NCBI RefSeq assembly: GCF_047302425.1
Contig: NZ_CP154855.1
Span: 2,604,001 to 2,668,000, forward strand
Source: Oceanitalea sp047302425
GTDB taxonomy: Bacteria > Actinomycetota > Actinomycetes > Actinomycetales > Actinomycetaceae
DNA: 64,000 nucleotides
Direction: 5' to 3'
Of this stretch, positions 36,360 to 45,139 are shown in pieces. The notes under the pieces were generated by a model, which did not search any database, was not told the origin of the DNA, and saw only the letters and a list, made by a program, of their open reading frames with translations. The translations under genes and the position numbers were made by a program. Every line of letters starts with the position of its first letter. Within the stretch, counting starts at the first letter, position 1.

Positions 36360-36584
36360 ATGGATGCGCAGAACGTCGTGCCGGTCGACGGCGAGATCCG
36401 GCTGGGGCAGTTCCTCAAGCTCGCCTCGCTGGCCGAGTCGGGCGCGCACGCCCGCGAGCTCATCGCCGAGGGCGAGGTGAGCGTCGACGGCGTCGTCGAG
36501 ACCCGCCGCGGGCGGCAGCTCGCCCCGGGGGCCCGGGTCGAGGTGAGCACGCCCGGTGGGGTGCTCACCGCCGTCGTCGGCTGA
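36360..36584 (+). CDS. Small S4-domain RNA-binding protein
   Basis: 74 aa, essentially one S4 fold: IRLGQFLKLASLAESGAHAR, then ELIAEGEVSVDGVVETRRGRQL and GARVEV. Single S4-domain proteins (YbcJ/YaaA-like) bind structured RNA, often ribosomal. Two close ATG codons (36348 and 36360) are possible; 36360 fits the family better. Confidence 0.8.
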   Translation: MDAQNVVPVDGEIRLGQFLKLASLAESGAHARELIAEGEVSVDGVVETRRGRQLAPGARVEVSTPGGVLTAVVG

Positions 36585-36682
36585 CCGCTACAGACGGACC
36601 GTCCCGAATCTGTGCGGGTCCGCAGCCCGCAGCCGGCCCGCCACTGGTTAGCGTGGCCGGTGTTCCCCACGAGAGGTATGTC

Positions 36683-37255
36683 ATGACCACGACCACCCCC
36701 GCTGCCGTCCTCGCCGACTCGCTGCCCGCCGGACTCGTCCGCGACGCGTCGCTCGTCACCGGCGGCGCGGTCCTCACCGGCGTGCTGTCCCAGGCGGTCG
36801 TGCCGCTGCCCTTCACGCCGGTGCCGCTGTCGCTCGGCACCTTCGCCGTCCTCCTCGTGGGAGCCTCGCTCGGGCCGGTGCGCGGCGTGCTCAGCATGCT
36901 GCTGTTCCTCGGCGCCGGCGTGGCCGGGGTGCCGTGGTTCGCCGAGCAGACGGCCGGCTGGCACACGGCCTCCTTCGGCTACGTCATCGGCTACGTGCTG
37001 GCCGCCGGGATCGTCGGTGCGCTGGCCCGCCGCCGCGCCGACCGCAGCCCGCTGTCGATGGCCGGGGCAGCCGCGCTCGCCACCCTGGCGGTCTACGCGG
37101 GTGGCGTGCCGTGGCTCATGGTCAGCCTGGGCGTGGGCCTGGGTGAGGCCCTCGTGCTGGGTGTGGCGCCCTTCCTCGTCGGTGACGTCCTCAAGGCCGC
37201 CGCTGCAGCGGGCCTGCTGCCCGCCGCCTGGCGGCTGCTCGGCCGCCGGGACTGA
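36683..37255 (+). CDS. bioY: Biotin transporter, S component BioY
   Basis: 190 aa, six hydrophobic segments. VPLPFTPVPLSLGTFAVLLVGASLGPVRG is the BioY hallmark (conserved part: FTPVPLSLGTFAVLLVGA), with FGYVIGYVLAA. It is the substrate-binding membrane protein of the biotin ECF importer; the EcfA/EcfT partners are not adjacent. ATG 36683. The downstream hydrolase-like frame is in the same reading frame after the TGA at 37253. Confidence 0.93.
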   Translation: MTTTTPAAVLADSLPAGLVRDASLVTGGAVLTGVLSQAVVPLPFTPVPLSLGTFAVLLVGASLGPVRGVLSMLLFLGAGVAGVPWFAEQTAGWHTASFGYVIGYVLAAGIVGALARRRADRSPLSMAGAAALATLAVYAGGVPWLMVSLGVGLGEALVLGVAPFLVGDVLKAAAAAGLLPAAWRLLGRRD

Positions 37256-37378
37256 CCCCCTCGACGACGGGTCGGTGGTGCGGATGCGCTCCTCGGAAGC
37301 GTCTTCCTGCCCGCCTCCGTCCTGCGGCCGCTGGCCGAGGGGCTGGAGCGCCTCGGCTCCCCGGCCACCGTCGTCGGC

Positions 37379-37960
37379 GTGGGCGGTGCCGAGGACCCGG
37401 CACGGGTCCTTGCCGCCTACGTCGCCGCGCTTGGCCACCGGCCGTCGGACGTCGTCGTCGCCCACTCGAACGCGGGACTGTACGTCCCCTCGCTGACGCG
37501 GTCGGCCGGCGTCACGCGGGCCGTCCTCATGGACGCCGTGCTGCCGCCGCCCGCCGGAGGGCAGCACCCGGTCGCCCCGGCGCCCCTGCGTGAGGCGCTC
37601 GCCCCGCTCGCCCGCGACGGCCGGCTCCCCCGCTGGACCGAGTGGTGGCCGGAGGAGGACGTCCGGGCGCTCTTCCCCGACGCTCGGACGCGGGCCGAGG
37701 TCCACGCGGCCACGCCGCGGGTGCCGTCGGCCTACCTCGCCGGGTCCGTCACCGTCCCCGAGCGGTGGACCGACACCGTCCGGGGCGCCTACCTCGCCTT
37801 CGGTGACACCTACGCGCCCGAGCGGGAGCTCACCGAGGAGCTGGGCTGGCCCGTGCGGACGCTGCCCCTGGGCCACCTGGGGTGCCTCACCGACCCGGTC
37901 GGCGTCGCGCGCGCCGTCCACGACCTGGCGACGGGTGTCACACGCTCGTTTCCCGGGTGA
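37379..37960 (+). CDS. Alpha/beta-hydrolase-like protein, start uncertain
   Basis: 193 aa from the GTG at 37379. DVVVAHSNAGLYVPSLTRSA resembles the nucleophile elbow of alpha/beta hydrolases (HSNAG, with Ser), LMDAVLPPPAGG follows, and GHLGCLTDP near the C-terminus would place the catalytic His. Coding-like sequence continues upstream in frame to about 37262 (LLGSVFLPASVLRPLAEGLE, typical of the fold's first strand and helix), but it contains no ATG, GTG or TTG before the bioY stop. The gene is therefore 5'-truncated, frameshifted or started in an unusual way. Substrate unknown. Confidence 0.55.
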   Translation: MGGAEDPARVLAAYVAALGHRPSDVVVAHSNAGLYVPSLTRSAGVTRAVLMDAVLPPPAGGQHPVAPAPLREALAPLARDGRLPRWTEWWPEEDVRALFPDARTRAEVHAATPRVPSAYLAGSVTVPERWTDTVRGAYLAFGDTYAPERELTEELGWPVRTLPLGHLGCLTDPVGVARAVHDLATGVTRSFPG

Positions 37961-37996
37961 AACCTGCCTGGAACGCAGCGGGGCCAGGCTGGTCGC

Positions 37997-38854
37997 ATGG
38001 GACACGAGAACCCGACCGATGCGCTGGCCTGCGAGGTGTGCGGCCGGCTGCCCGCACCGCCCCGCGCCCGCCTGACTGCCGCGAACGTGCTCGTCATGCT
38101 CCCGCTGGAGCTGGCGGTGCACGCGGCCGTCGTCGCGAGCGGCCTGTCGCTGCTCGCCAAGGTGCTCGTCCTCACGGTCACGGCCACCACCCTGGCGATC
38201 TGGGTGGCCGAGCCCTCGGTCGCCCGCCTGCTGCGGCGCTGGCTGCACGGGCCGATCCTGCGGGAGCGGCGCCGTCTCGACGCCGCAGGCTCGCTGTGGC
38301 GGCTGCGGACCACCGTCCGGGACACCCCCGGCACCCTCGAGGCGATCGCGCGGCAGCTGCGGATGCTCGACGGCAACATCCTCGGCGTGCAGGTCCAGCC
38401 CGGGACCGACGGCGTGGTCGACGAGTTCGTCGTCGACGTGCCCGAGGAGGTCACTGCGCGGGACCTCACCGAGGCCGTCGAGGACGGTGGTGGCCGGGCC
38501 GTCCAGGTGTGGCCGACGACGGCGCTGGCCCTCACCGACAGCCCGACCCAGGCGCTGTGCACGGCCATCCGCGTCGCCGAGGCACCGCATGAGCTGCCCG
38601 ATGCCCTCGCCGACCTGCTCGGTGCCGAGGTGGTCGACGGCGGGCCCGGTGACCCCACCTCCCACCTGTCGGGAGACGCCACGCGGCTGAAGGTCCACGC
38701 CGGCTGGCGCGGCGCCGTCGTGCTGACGCGGCCCGGGCAGCCGTTCACACTCGCCGAGTCCGCGCGGGCGCACCGGCTTGCCGAGCTGGTCGAGCTCGTC
38801 GACGGCGTCCGGCTCACCGGACTGGGCGGGGCAACGTCCCACTCCGACCGCTGA
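37997..38854 (+). CDS. ACT-domain membrane protein, unknown function
   Basis: 285 aa. It starts with a short Cys pair (CEVCGRLP), then two membrane helices (about 30-75), a basic segment, and an ACT domain (LWRLRTTVRDTPGTLEAIARQLRMLDGNI at about 96-125, core DTPGTLEAIARQLRMLDG). A second region with family-like beta strands follows. ACT domains bind amino acids or other small ligands, so it may be a membrane-tethered sensor. It is convergent with dnaE; the gap holds degenerate repeats of array D. Confidence 0.7.
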   Translation: MGHENPTDALACEVCGRLPAPPRARLTAANVLVMLPLELAVHAAVVASGLSLLAKVLVLTVTATTLAIWVAEPSVARLLRRWLHGPILRERRRLDAAGSLWRLRTTVRDTPGTLEAIARQLRMLDGNILGVQVQPGTDGVVDEFVVDVPEEVTARDLTEAVEDGGGRAVQVWPTTALALTDSPTQALCTAIRVAEAPHELPDALADLLGAEVVDGGPGDPTSHLSGDATRLKVHAGWRGAVVLTRPGQPFTLAESARAHRLAELVELVDGVRLTGLGGATSHSDR

Positions 38855-38895
38855 GCTCGCGGGCGTGCACTGTCGGAAAAGTCGGCTGTCGGCGA

Positions 38896-38931
38896 CAACT
38901 GTGCTGTCGGCGGTAGATCGACTGTGGGCGG
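38896..38931 (-). repeat. 18-bp repeat cluster D, one clear and one degenerate unit
   Basis: CAACTGTGCTGTCGGCGG at 38896-38913, followed by TAGATCGACTGTGGGCGG (about 12/18) and preceded by a partial copy (GTCGGCTGTCGGCGA). In the sense of the ACT-domain gene, which ends 42 bp upstream, the orientation is again TAACTG...CGG, as for arrays A and C. Looks like a decaying array. Confidence 0.75.
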
Positions 38932-38949
38932 GCGAGGGTTGCGGGTGCG

Positions 38950-41900
38950 TTAGACGAGGCAGCCGGGGCCGAGGAGGGTCTTGAGGTCCCCGAAGAGCGC
39001 CGTCGAGGGCTCGACGCGGAAGGAGTCCTCCAGCCGCATCGTCGTCGACCGCCCCGGGCTGGTGAGCCGCAGCCGCACCTCCGAGCTGCCCGGGTGGTCG
39101 GTGAGGATGCCCTTGAGCCGCTCGACGAGCGGGGCCGTGCACCGGTTGGCGGCGAGCGTGAGCTGGACCGGCCCGTCGGTGGCCTGGGAGACGTCCGGGA
39201 GGGTGATCTCCGAGGCGTAGATCGTCGGGATGTCGTCGCGCCGGTTGAGGCGACCCTTGACCGTGATGATCGAGTCCTCGGCGAGCATCGTCGAGACCGT
39301 CGAGTAGGTCTGCGGGAAGAAGAGCACCTCGATGGCACCCTCGAGGTCCTCGACCGTCGCGATCGCCCACGGGTTGCCGTTCTTCGTCATCTTCCGCTGC
39401 AGGGAGGTGACGAGGCCAGCAATGGTGACCGTGGAGCCGTCGGAGCGGGTCTCGTCGGTGAGGAGCGTCGCGATGGACACGTCCGCCGCCCGCTGCAACA
39501 CGTGCTCGAGCCCGAAGAGCGGGTGGTCCGAGACGTACAGCCCGAGCATCTGCCGCTCGAAGGTGAGCTTCTCCGGCTTGTCCCACTCGGGCAGGTCGGG
39601 GATGTCGATGGTGAAGCCGCCGCCCGCACCGCCGTCGCCGCCGAGGCCGGCGAAGAGGTCGAACTGGCCGACCGCCTCGTTGCGCTTGACGTCGATGACC
39701 ATGTCGATGGCCTCCTCGTGGCGGGCGAGGAGGGAACGGCGGGTGTGGCCCAGGGAGTCGAAGGCCCCGGCCTTGATGAGCGACTCGATGGTGCGCTTGT
39801 TGCACACGACCGCGGGCACCTTGTCGAGGAAGTCGGTGAAGGAGGTGAACTCCCCCTTCTCCTCGCGGGTGGAGATGATCGCCTCGACGACGTTCGCGCC
39901 GACGTTGCGCACCGCGGCCAGGCCGAAGCGGATCTCCTCCCCGACGGCGGCGAAGGAGCCCACCGAGGTGTTGACGTCCGGCGAGAGCACGCTGATGCCC
40001 ATGTGCCGGGCCTCGCCGAGGTACAGGCCGAGGCGGTCCTTGTTCACCTGGGTGGAGGTGAGGAGGGCGGCCATGAACTCCGTGGGGAAGTTCGCCTTCA
40101 GGTACGCCGTCCAGTAGGAGATGATCCCGTACGCCGCCGAGTGCGCCTTGTTGAAGGCGTAGTCGGAGAAGGGCAGCAGGATGTCCCACAGGGTCTTGAC
40201 CGCGTCCGGGGAGTACCCGCGCTCGAGCATGCCGGCCTCGAAGCTGGCGAACTGCTTGTCCAGCTCGGCCTTCTTCTTCTTGCCCATTGCGCGGCGCAGC
40301 AGATCGGCCTGGCCGAGCGTGTACCCGGCGACCTTCTGCGCGATCGCCATGACCTGCTCCTGGTAGACGATCAGGCCGTAGGTCGTGCCGAGGATGTCGG
40401 CCAGCGGCTCCTCGAGCTCGGGGTGAATCGGCTCGATCTTCTGCTGGCCGGTCTTGCGCAGCGCGTAGTTCGTGTGGGAGTTCGCGCCCATCGGGCCGGG
40501 CCGGTAGAGGGCGCCGACGGCGGAGATGTCCTCGAAGTTGTCGGGGCGCATGAGGCGCAGCAGGGTGCGCATGCCGGCGCCGTCGAGCTGGAACACTCCC
40601 AGGGTGTCACCGCGGCCGAGCATGGCGTAGGTGAGGGGGTCGTCCAGCGGCAGGCGCTCGAGGTCGGGCGCCTCCTTGCCGTTGCGGGTGATGTTCTCCA
40701 GGGCGTCGTCGATGACGGTGAGGTTGCGCAGCCCGAGGAAGTCCATCTTGAGCAGGCCGAGGTTCTCGCACTGCGGGTAGTCGAACTGCGTGATGATCGC
40801 GCCGTCCTGCGGGCGCAGCATGACGGGGATGACGTCCTGGAGCGGCTCGCTGGACATGATGACGGCGCAGGCGTGCACGCCCCACTGCCGCTTGATGCCC
40901 TCCAGGCCCTGGGCGGTCTCGACGACGGCCTGGGCGTCGGGGTCCGCGGCGTGCAGCTGGCGGAACTCCTCGGCCTCGGCGTAGCGCTTGTCGCGGGGGT
41001 CGAAGATGCCGGCGAGGGTGATGTCCTTGCCCATGACCGACGGCGGCATCGCCTTGGTCAGCTTCTCCCCCATCTGGAAGGGGAAGTCGAGGACGCGCGC
41101 GGAGTCCTTGAGGGCCTGCTTCGCCTTGATCGTGCCGTAGGTGACGACCTGGGCCACGCGGTCGTCGCCGTACTTCTCGGTGACGTAGCGGATGACCTCA
41201 CCACGACGGCGCTCGTCGAAGTCGACGTCGAAGTCGGGCATCGACACGCGGTCGGGGTTGAGGAACCGCTCGAAGATGAGCCCGTGGACGAGCGGGTCGA
41301 GGTCGGTGATGCGCAGCGCGTAGGCGACCATCGAGCCGGCGCCGGAGCCACGGCCCGGGCCCACGCGGATGCCCTGGGACTTGGCCCAGTTGATGAAGTC
41401 GGCGACGACGAGGAAGTAGCCGGGGAAGCCCATCTGGGTGATGACCTCGACCTCGTACCGCGCCTGCTTCTCGACGTGGGCGGGCACGCCGTCGGGGTAG
41501 CGGTAGTTGAGGCCCTTCTCGACCTCCTTGACGAACCACGAGTGCTCGTCCTCCCCCGCGGGCACGGGGAAGCGCGGCATGTAGTTCGCGCCGTCGGCGG
41601 TGGTGCGGAAGGTGACGTCGCACTGCTCGGCGACGAGCAGGGTGTTGTCGCAGGCCTCCGGGAGGTCGCGGAAGACCTCCCGCATCTCGGCGGCGGGGCG
41701 CAGGTAGTAGGTGTCCCCGGTGAAGGCGAAGCGGCTGCCGCCCTGGTCGTAGCTCGGCTCGGTGAGCTTGCTGCCCGACTGGAGCGCGAGCATGACCTCG
41801 TGGGTCTTGGCGTCGTCCGGGCGCGTGTAGTGGGAGTCGTTGGTGGCGAGCAGCGGGGCGCCGATGTCCTTGGCCAGGCGCAGGAGGTCGCCCGTCACGC

Positions 41901-42513
41901 GGCGCTCGATGTCCAGGCCGTGGTCCATGAGCTCGACGTAGTAGTTCTCGCGGCCGAAGATGTCCTGCAGCTCGCGGGCGGCGCGCAGCGCCTCGTCGTA
42001 CTGGCCCAGGCGGATGCGGGTCTGCACCTCGCCCGACGGGCAGCCGGTGGTGGCGATGAGGCCCTCGGCGTGGGTCTCGATGAGCTCGCGGTCCATCCGC
42101 GGCCACTTGCCCATCTGCCCCTCGATGGAGGCCCGGGAGCCCAGCCGGAAGAGGTTGTTCATCCCCCGGTTGTTCTTCGCCAGGAGCGTCATGTGGGTGT
42201 AGGAGCCGCGGGCCGAGACGTCGTCCTTGGCCTGGTGCTCCTCGCCCCAGCGCACCCGGGACTTGTCGAAGCGCGAGGTGCCCGGCGTCACGTAGGCCTC
42301 GAGGCCGATGATCGGCTTGACGCCGTGCTTCTGGGCGGTGGACCAGAAGTCGTAGGCCCCGAAGAGGTAGCCGTGGTCGGTGATCGCCAGGGCGGGCTGG
42401 CCCATGCGGGCGGCCTCACCCAGGAGCTCGTCGACCTTGGAGGCACCGTCGAGCATCGAGTACTCGGTGTGCACGTGGAGGTGGGTGAAGTTGTCAGATC
42501 CTCCAGCAGCCAT
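38950..42513 (-). CDS. dnaE: DNA polymerase III alpha subunit
   Basis: 1187 aa. The N-terminal PHP domain starts THLHVHTEYSMLDGA. The polymerase core shows GPGRGSGAGSMVAYAL and, with the catalytic aspartates, MPDFDVDFDERRR. Finger and beta-binding regions follow (LGVFQLDGAGMRTLL, YRPGPMGANS), and the C-terminal OB fold contains VTIAGLVTSLQRKMTKNG. Main replicative polymerase (DnaE1 type). The ATG at 42513 was taken; a GTG at 42543 would add 10 residues. Confidence 0.97.
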   Translation of the reverse strand: MAAGGSDNFTHLHVHTEYSMLDGASKVDELLGEAARMGQPALAITDHGYLFGAYDFWSTAQKHGVKPIIGLEAYVTPGTSRFDKSRVRWGEEHQAKDDVSARGSYTHMTLLAKNNRGMNNLFRLGSRASIEGQMGKWPRMDRELIETHAEGLIATTGCPSGEVQTRIRLGQYDEALRAARELQDIFGRENYYVELMDHGLDIERRVTGDLLRLAKDIGAPLLATNDSHYTRPDDAKTHEVMLALQSGSKLTEPSYDQGGSRFAFTGDTYYLRPAAEMREVFRDLPEACDNTLLVAEQCDVTFRTTADGANYMPRFPVPAGEDEHSWFVKEVEKGLNYRYPDGVPAHVEKQARYEVEVITQMGFPGYFLVVADFINWAKSQGIRVGPGRGSGAGSMVAYALRITDLDPLVHGLIFERFLNPDRVSMPDFDVDFDERRRGEVIRYVTEKYGDDRVAQVVTYGTIKAKQALKDSARVLDFPFQMGEKLTKAMPPSVMGKDITLAGIFDPRDKRYAEAEEFRQLHAADPDAQAVVETAQGLEGIKRQWGVHACAVIMSSEPLQDVIPVMLRPQDGAIITQFDYPQCENLGLLKMDFLGLRNLTVIDDALENITRNGKEAPDLERLPLDDPLTYAMLGRGDTLGVFQLDGAGMRTLLRLMRPDNFEDISAVGALYRPGPMGANSHTNYALRKTGQQKIEPIHPELEEPLADILGTTYGLIVYQEQVMAIAQKVAGYTLGQADLLRRAMGKKKKAELDKQFASFEAGMLERGYSPDAVKTLWDILLPFSDYAFNKAHSAAYGIISYWTAYLKANFPTEFMAALLTSTQVNKDRLGLYLGEARHMGISVLSPDVNTSVGSFAAVGEEIRFGLAAVRNVGANVVEAIISTREEKGEFTSFTDFLDKVPAVVCNKRTIESLIKAGAFDSLGHTRRSLLARHEEAIDMVIDVKRNEAVGQFDLFAGLGGDGGAGGGFTIDIPDLPEWDKPEKLTFERQMLGLYVSDHPLFGLEHVLQRAADVSIATLLTDETRSDGSTVTIAGLVTSLQRKMTKNGNPWAIATVEDLEGAIEVLFFPQTYSTVSTMLAEDSIITVKGRLNRRDDIPTIYASEITLPDVSQATDGPVQLTLAANRCTAPLVERLKGILTDHPGSSEVRLRLTSPGRSTTMRLEDSFRVEPSTALFGDLKTLLGPGCLV

Positions 42514-42638
42514 GCCCGTCAGTCTAGGTCGCGGGACCGACACGACTGGTCACCGCGAGGGGAGATCCAGGTCGCTCGGCGTGTCGGCGTCGACGACTCC
42601 CGACGGGCGTCACCGAGCCGGCAGGGCAGCCCGCTCGG

Positions 42639-43820
42639 TCAGTCCTCGACCAGCTCCGGCTCCCAATGGGCGAACCGCGCCAGCGACGACAGTGCGGCGG
42701 TGGCGGGCGTGGCCCGCACGAGCAGGTCGCGCAGCGCCACGAGCGGCGCCGAGCGCAGCTCGGGCCCGAACCGGCCGCTCCAGCGGGAGGCCCGAGCCAC
42801 CGCCTGCGACCGCGGCCGCCGGGTGCGGTCGTACGCGGCGAGCGCGGCGGGGACGTCGCCCTCGTACCGGGCCAGCGCCCGCCCGAGCACGACGGCGTCC
42901 TCCAGCGCCTGCGACGCGCCCTGCCCGAGGTTGGGGGTCATGGCGTGGGCGGCGTCGCCGAGGAGAGCGACAGCCCCGGTGACGTAGCCGGGAAGCGGCA
43001 CCGCGAGGTGCTGCAGGTCGTGGCGCAGCACGGCGCCCGGCTCGGTGGCGGCGAGCAGGTCGGGGATCGGGGCGTGCCAGCCGGCGAAGCGGGCGCGCAG
43101 GTGACCGGCCTCGTCCGCGAACCGGTGCCCCACGGGCGCGCCGGCGACGGCCGCGAACCAGTACACCCGCCCGTCCACGAGCGGCACCGTGCCGAACTCG
43201 GTGCCCGGGCCCCACGTGACGGCGCCAACGAGGTCGAGCGGCCACCGGCCCGCGGTCACCGAGCGCCAGGCCGTCACGCCGGTGTGGGCCGGACCCGGGT
43301 GGTCGGGCCAGAGCCGGCGACGTACGGCCGACCCGATGCCGTCGGCTCCGACGACGACGTCTGCCGCGATCGTGTGCCGCTCCCCGTCACGGACGAAGGT
43401 GACCGACGCGGGCGGTCCGGCGGTCACGTCGAGGACCTCGGCGCCCCTGACGACCGCGCCGGCGGGCAGCACCTCACGGAGCACCCGGTGCAGCTGCTCA
43501 CGGTGGATCCCGACGACCGAGGTGGCCAGCTCCCGCTCGAGGACGGCGCTGTCGACCCGCGCGAGCCAGCGTCCCGTGGGGTCGCGGAGCCCTCCGCCGC
43601 CCTGGGGCGCTGCGGAGGCGCCGACGGCGTCGGCGAGGCCGAGCTCGCGCAGCGCCCGTTGCCCGTTCGCCATGACCGTGAGGCCCGCGCCGATCTCCCC
43701 GCCCTCGGCGGAGCGCTCCAGCACGGTCACGTCCCATCCCGCCCGCCCCAGCGCGATCGCCGCGGCGAGCCCGCCGATGCCGCCGCCGACAACGACCCCG
43801 GTGCGTCCACTGTCCGCCAC
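42639..43820 (-). CDS. FAD-dependent aromatic-type monooxygenase
   Basis: 393 aa, group A flavoprotein monooxygenase. GxGxxG in VVVGGGIGGLAAAIALGRAG (about 9-28), the DG motif VVVGADGIGSAVRRRL, and VALLGDAAHAMTPNLGQGAS for FAD ribityl binding. It hydroxylates a small substrate, probably aromatic; the identity is unreadable. Start GTG 43820. No decarboxylase, ring-cleavage gene or transporter lies beside it. Confidence 0.85.
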   Translation of the reverse strand: MADSGRTGVVVGGGIGGLAAAIALGRAGWDVTVLERSAEGGEIGAGLTVMANGQRALRELGLADAVGASAAPQGGGGLRDPTGRWLARVDSAVLERELATSVVGIHREQLHRVLREVLPAGAVVRGAEVLDVTAGPPASVTFVRDGERHTIAADVVVGADGIGSAVRRRLWPDHPGPAHTGVTAWRSVTAGRWPLDLVGAVTWGPGTEFGTVPLVDGRVYWFAAVAGAPVGHRFADEAGHLRARFAGWHAPIPDLLAATEPGAVLRHDLQHLAVPLPGYVTGAVALLGDAAHAMTPNLGQGASQALEDAVVLGRALARYEGDVPAALAAYDRTRRPRSQAVARASRWSGRFGPELRSAPLVALRDLLVRATPATAALSSLARFAHWEPELVED

Positions 43821-43937
43821 GACGACTCCCCTCCGCCCTGAGCGCCCCCGGCGGGCTCGGGTCCGGTAGGACGTCCATCATGCCGCAGCCCGGTTCGACG
43901 GCCCCCCGTCGCGGTGGCGGGCGCCGCCGTCTCCCCG

Positions 43938-45020
43938 TCACGGGCGGACGGACGCCCCGGCGCGGACGGCCCGGCGGGCGATGTCGCCGACCACCAGCTC
44001 GGCGTCGGGGACGACGCCGACGGAGTTGTGCGAGGAGAACCGGTGCTGGAAGAGCTGCCCGAGGACGTAGAGCCCGGGCTGGTCCGTGACGGAGCCTCTG
44101 TCGTTGTCGAGGAAGCCGGCGGAGTCGAGCCCGGGCAGCTCGACCCAGTCGTGGCCGGGGAGGAAACCGGTGGCCCACACGACGTTGGCGACGTCGAGCA
44201 CCTCACCGTCCGCGGTGACGGGCAGGCCCTCCACGACGTCGGTGACACGCGCGGCTCGGCGCACACCGGCGTCGGCGAGGTCCTGGGGCTTGACGCGGAT
44301 GAGTGGCGTGCCGTGGCCCGACAGCAGCTTCTCCCTCGACCTGCGGCCGGGCGGGGTGTCCCGCGTGAGGACGTGGTTCCAGGTGAAGGCGATGAGGGGG
44401 AAGACGGTGAGCATCGTCCGGGACTCGATACGGAGCGGGACGTGACCCGGGTGGCGTCCGCACAGCACGACGTCGTGGGAGGCGGCGAGCTCGAGGGCGA
44501 TGTCCGCCCCGGAGTTCGCCGCACCGACGACGGCGACACCGCCCGGCTGCAGCTGGGCAGGGTTGCGGTAGTCGACCGAGTGCAGCTGCACGATCCCGGA
44601 CGAGAGCCGGTGGGCGAGGGCCGGGACGTTCGGGACCCGCTCGGCCCCGGTCGCCAGGACGACGTTGGCGGCGGTGAAGGCGGCCGCACCGGCGGTCACC
44701 TGGAACCGGTCGCCGTCCCGGAAGAGCCCGTCGACGGCGACCCCGGTCCTCACGTCCATGCCGACCCGCTGTGCGTAGGAGCTGAGGTACGCGGCCATCT
44801 GCGCACCGGAGGGGAAGAGCTCGTCGCGCGGGAACGGCACACCCGGCAGCCCGAGGCTGGTCGACGGGGTGAACATCCGCATCGAGTCCCAGCGGTGGTT
44901 CCACCCTCCGCCGACCCGGTCGTCGGCCTCGAGGACGGTGAACGGCAGCCCGCGGCGGGCGAGGTGGTAGCCAGCGGCGAGTCCCGCCTGTCCGGCACCG
45001 ATGACGATCGTGTGGTCCAT
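43938..45020 (-). CDS. Flavin-containing monooxygenase-like oxidoreductase
   Basis: 360 aa. FAD motif MDHTIVIGAGQAGLAAGYHL at the N-terminus, the NADPH motif GVAVVGAANSGADIALEL at about 165-182 and the C-terminal ATGFLPGHDWVELPG of FMO/CzcO-like proteins. It lies 117 bp upstream of the second monooxygenase gene, same strand. Could oxidise amine or sulfur compounds; unproven. Confidence 0.82.
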   Translation of the reverse strand: MDHTIVIGAGQAGLAAGYHLARRGLPFTVLEADDRVGGGWNHRWDSMRMFTPSTSLGLPGVPFPRDELFPSGAQMAAYLSSYAQRVGMDVRTGVAVDGLFRDGDRFQVTAGAAAFTAANVVLATGAERVPNVPALAHRLSSGIVQLHSVDYRNPAQLQPGGVAVVGAANSGADIALELAASHDVVLCGRHPGHVPLRIESRTMLTVFPLIAFTWNHVLTRDTPPGRRSREKLLSGHGTPLIRVKPQDLADAGVRRAARVTDVVEGLPVTADGEVLDVANVVWATGFLPGHDWVELPGLDSAGFLDNDRGSVTDQPGLYVLGQLFQHRFSSHNSVGVVPDAELVVGDIARRAVRAGASVRP

Positions 45021-45139
45021 GGCGCTGCTCCCTCGGTCGGTCCGACGGCTCGAACGCTACGAAGGGGCAGGGGGGCTCCACATCGGTGGAACTACCCAAC
45101 CGTGTCCGGCACCGGGCGTGGGTACCGCCGGTGGCGGTC

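Noticed and set aside
39094..42987. Very long plus-strand open frame opposite dnaE (and similar frames opposite pheT, hisD, the nas genes and the dcw genes)
   Set aside because: High GC makes stop codons rare on the opposite strand; the proteins are low-complexity and the minus-strand genes are unmistakable.
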